Origin: an uncultured Thermomicrobiales bacterium
GTDB lineage: Bacteria > Chloroflexota > Chloroflexia > Thermomicrobiales > UBA6265
Assembly (NCBI GenBank): GCA_902806405.1
Contig: CADCWL010000205.1
Span: 1 to 62,302 of the forward strand
DNA: 62,302 nt
Direction of reading: 5' to 3'
Below the pieces are notes generated by a model. The model was not told the origin of the DNA and ran no database searches. It was given only the letters and a program-made list of their open reading frames with translations. Positions 61,900-62,302 of this stretch are shown in pieces. Positions within the stretch are counted from its first letter, which is position 1, and every line of letters starts with the position of its first letter. Position numbers and translations under genes: made by a program.

Positions 61900-62302
61900 C
61901 CCGTCGCCGTCCGCGGCGCGCGATGGGGTCGCCGCTCACCCCGCCATGGCCCCAACCTCCGGCCGCATCACGGCGGGAACGACGACCCGCTTGACCACGT
62001 AGCCCGGCCCCAGCGCGCAGGCAGGGCGGGGATGATCGGCACCGGCCGCGCCGAAGACGGCGACCTCGACCGCCAAACGCGAGCGATGGCGCCCGCGGGG
62101 GCGTCCTGCGACTCGACCGCCTCCGCACCGCCGCGGCGAGCAGCGGCGCGCCAGTCCCCAGCCCGATCCGAACGAGCGGGCGCCGTACGGGCGGCAACCC
62201 CGGTACCCGAGCGCGCCCGGGGCGGAGAGATCCACCCCACCCCGGACGGGAAGGCCGACGGCGATCGCCGCCGGCACGCCGACCCCTCGGTCCGCCGCGA
62301 AC
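61900..62302. other. Right-edge region without a supported gene
   Basis: A minus-strand frame contains RLAVEVAVFGAAGADHPRP and ALGPGYVVKRVVVPAVMRP, ending at 61936, which could be the C-terminal end of a protein, but the upstream part is Arg-rich and no family is recognised. It may be a frameshifted gene continuing past the window. Confidence 0.3.

Overview
The window is about 62 kb of very GC-rich bacterial DNA with dense genes, frequent GTG starts and GTGA/ATGA stop-start overlaps. The gene content points to Chloroflexota, most likely a Thermomicrobia/Sphaerobacter-like lineage: a LysW amino-group-carrier cluster, two LLM (F420-type) oxidoreductases, a translational-looking T-box, and Tat leaders of the form 'LxRxLAxGxSRR'. 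The taxonomic call is inference; no rRNA or tRNA gene is present to test it.

Layout. 0-12 kb: the end of an unknown gene, a LysN-like aminotransferase, a MATE exporter, amylosucrase, a CrtI-like FAD oxidoreductase, a HicAB-like remnant, and two HtrA-type proteases with a LuxR regulator. 11-15 kb: two multi-frameshift pseudogenes (MerB-like and phosphodiester glycosidase) around a ChbG deacetylase, then a class-C beta-lactamase-fold hydrolase. 15.7-20 kb: two ABC ATPase/permease pairs. 20-24 kb: two LLM oxidoreductases around a broken hicB, then a ROK kinase. 24-30 kb: an aminoglycoside-phosphotransferase-fold protein, a NYN-domain protein with an acidic tail, a reductase divergent from a broken TetR gene, and a methyltransferase. 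30.5-34 kb: a sugar ABC importer (two permeases and a binding protein, no ATPase). 34-38 kb: small enzymes and a fused ArsR-SRPBCC protein.

38-54 kb is the most informative part. The order is argG, [T-box], argF, an argF paralogue, lysW, a degenerate lysX paralogue, lysK, an argX-like gene, lysX, (membrane protein, histidine kinase), lysY, VOC protein, lysZ, small ORF, GNAT, lysJ. LysW ends in EDWGE and carries the growing substrate; LysX/ArgX-type ATP-grasp ligases load it, LysZ, LysY and LysJ work on the carrier-bound chain, and LysK releases lysine or ornithine; ArgF and ArgG then take ornithine to argininosuccinate. The T-box specifier reads as CGG (Arg). I infer that one carrier serves both lysine and arginine synthesis and that at least part of the locus responds to Arg-tRNA charging.

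54-58 kb: two divergent cation/proton antiporters. One ends in a rhodanese domain whose catalytic Cys codon is an in-frame TGA followed by a short hairpin, a selenocysteine candidate. 58-62 kb: two small Tat-exported 12-Cys proteins whose spacing fits two tandem cystine-knot (knottin) units each, beside a large STAND/LuxR regulator.

Two families of dispersed palindromic repeats occupy intergenic spaces, and several genes are decaying by frameshift.
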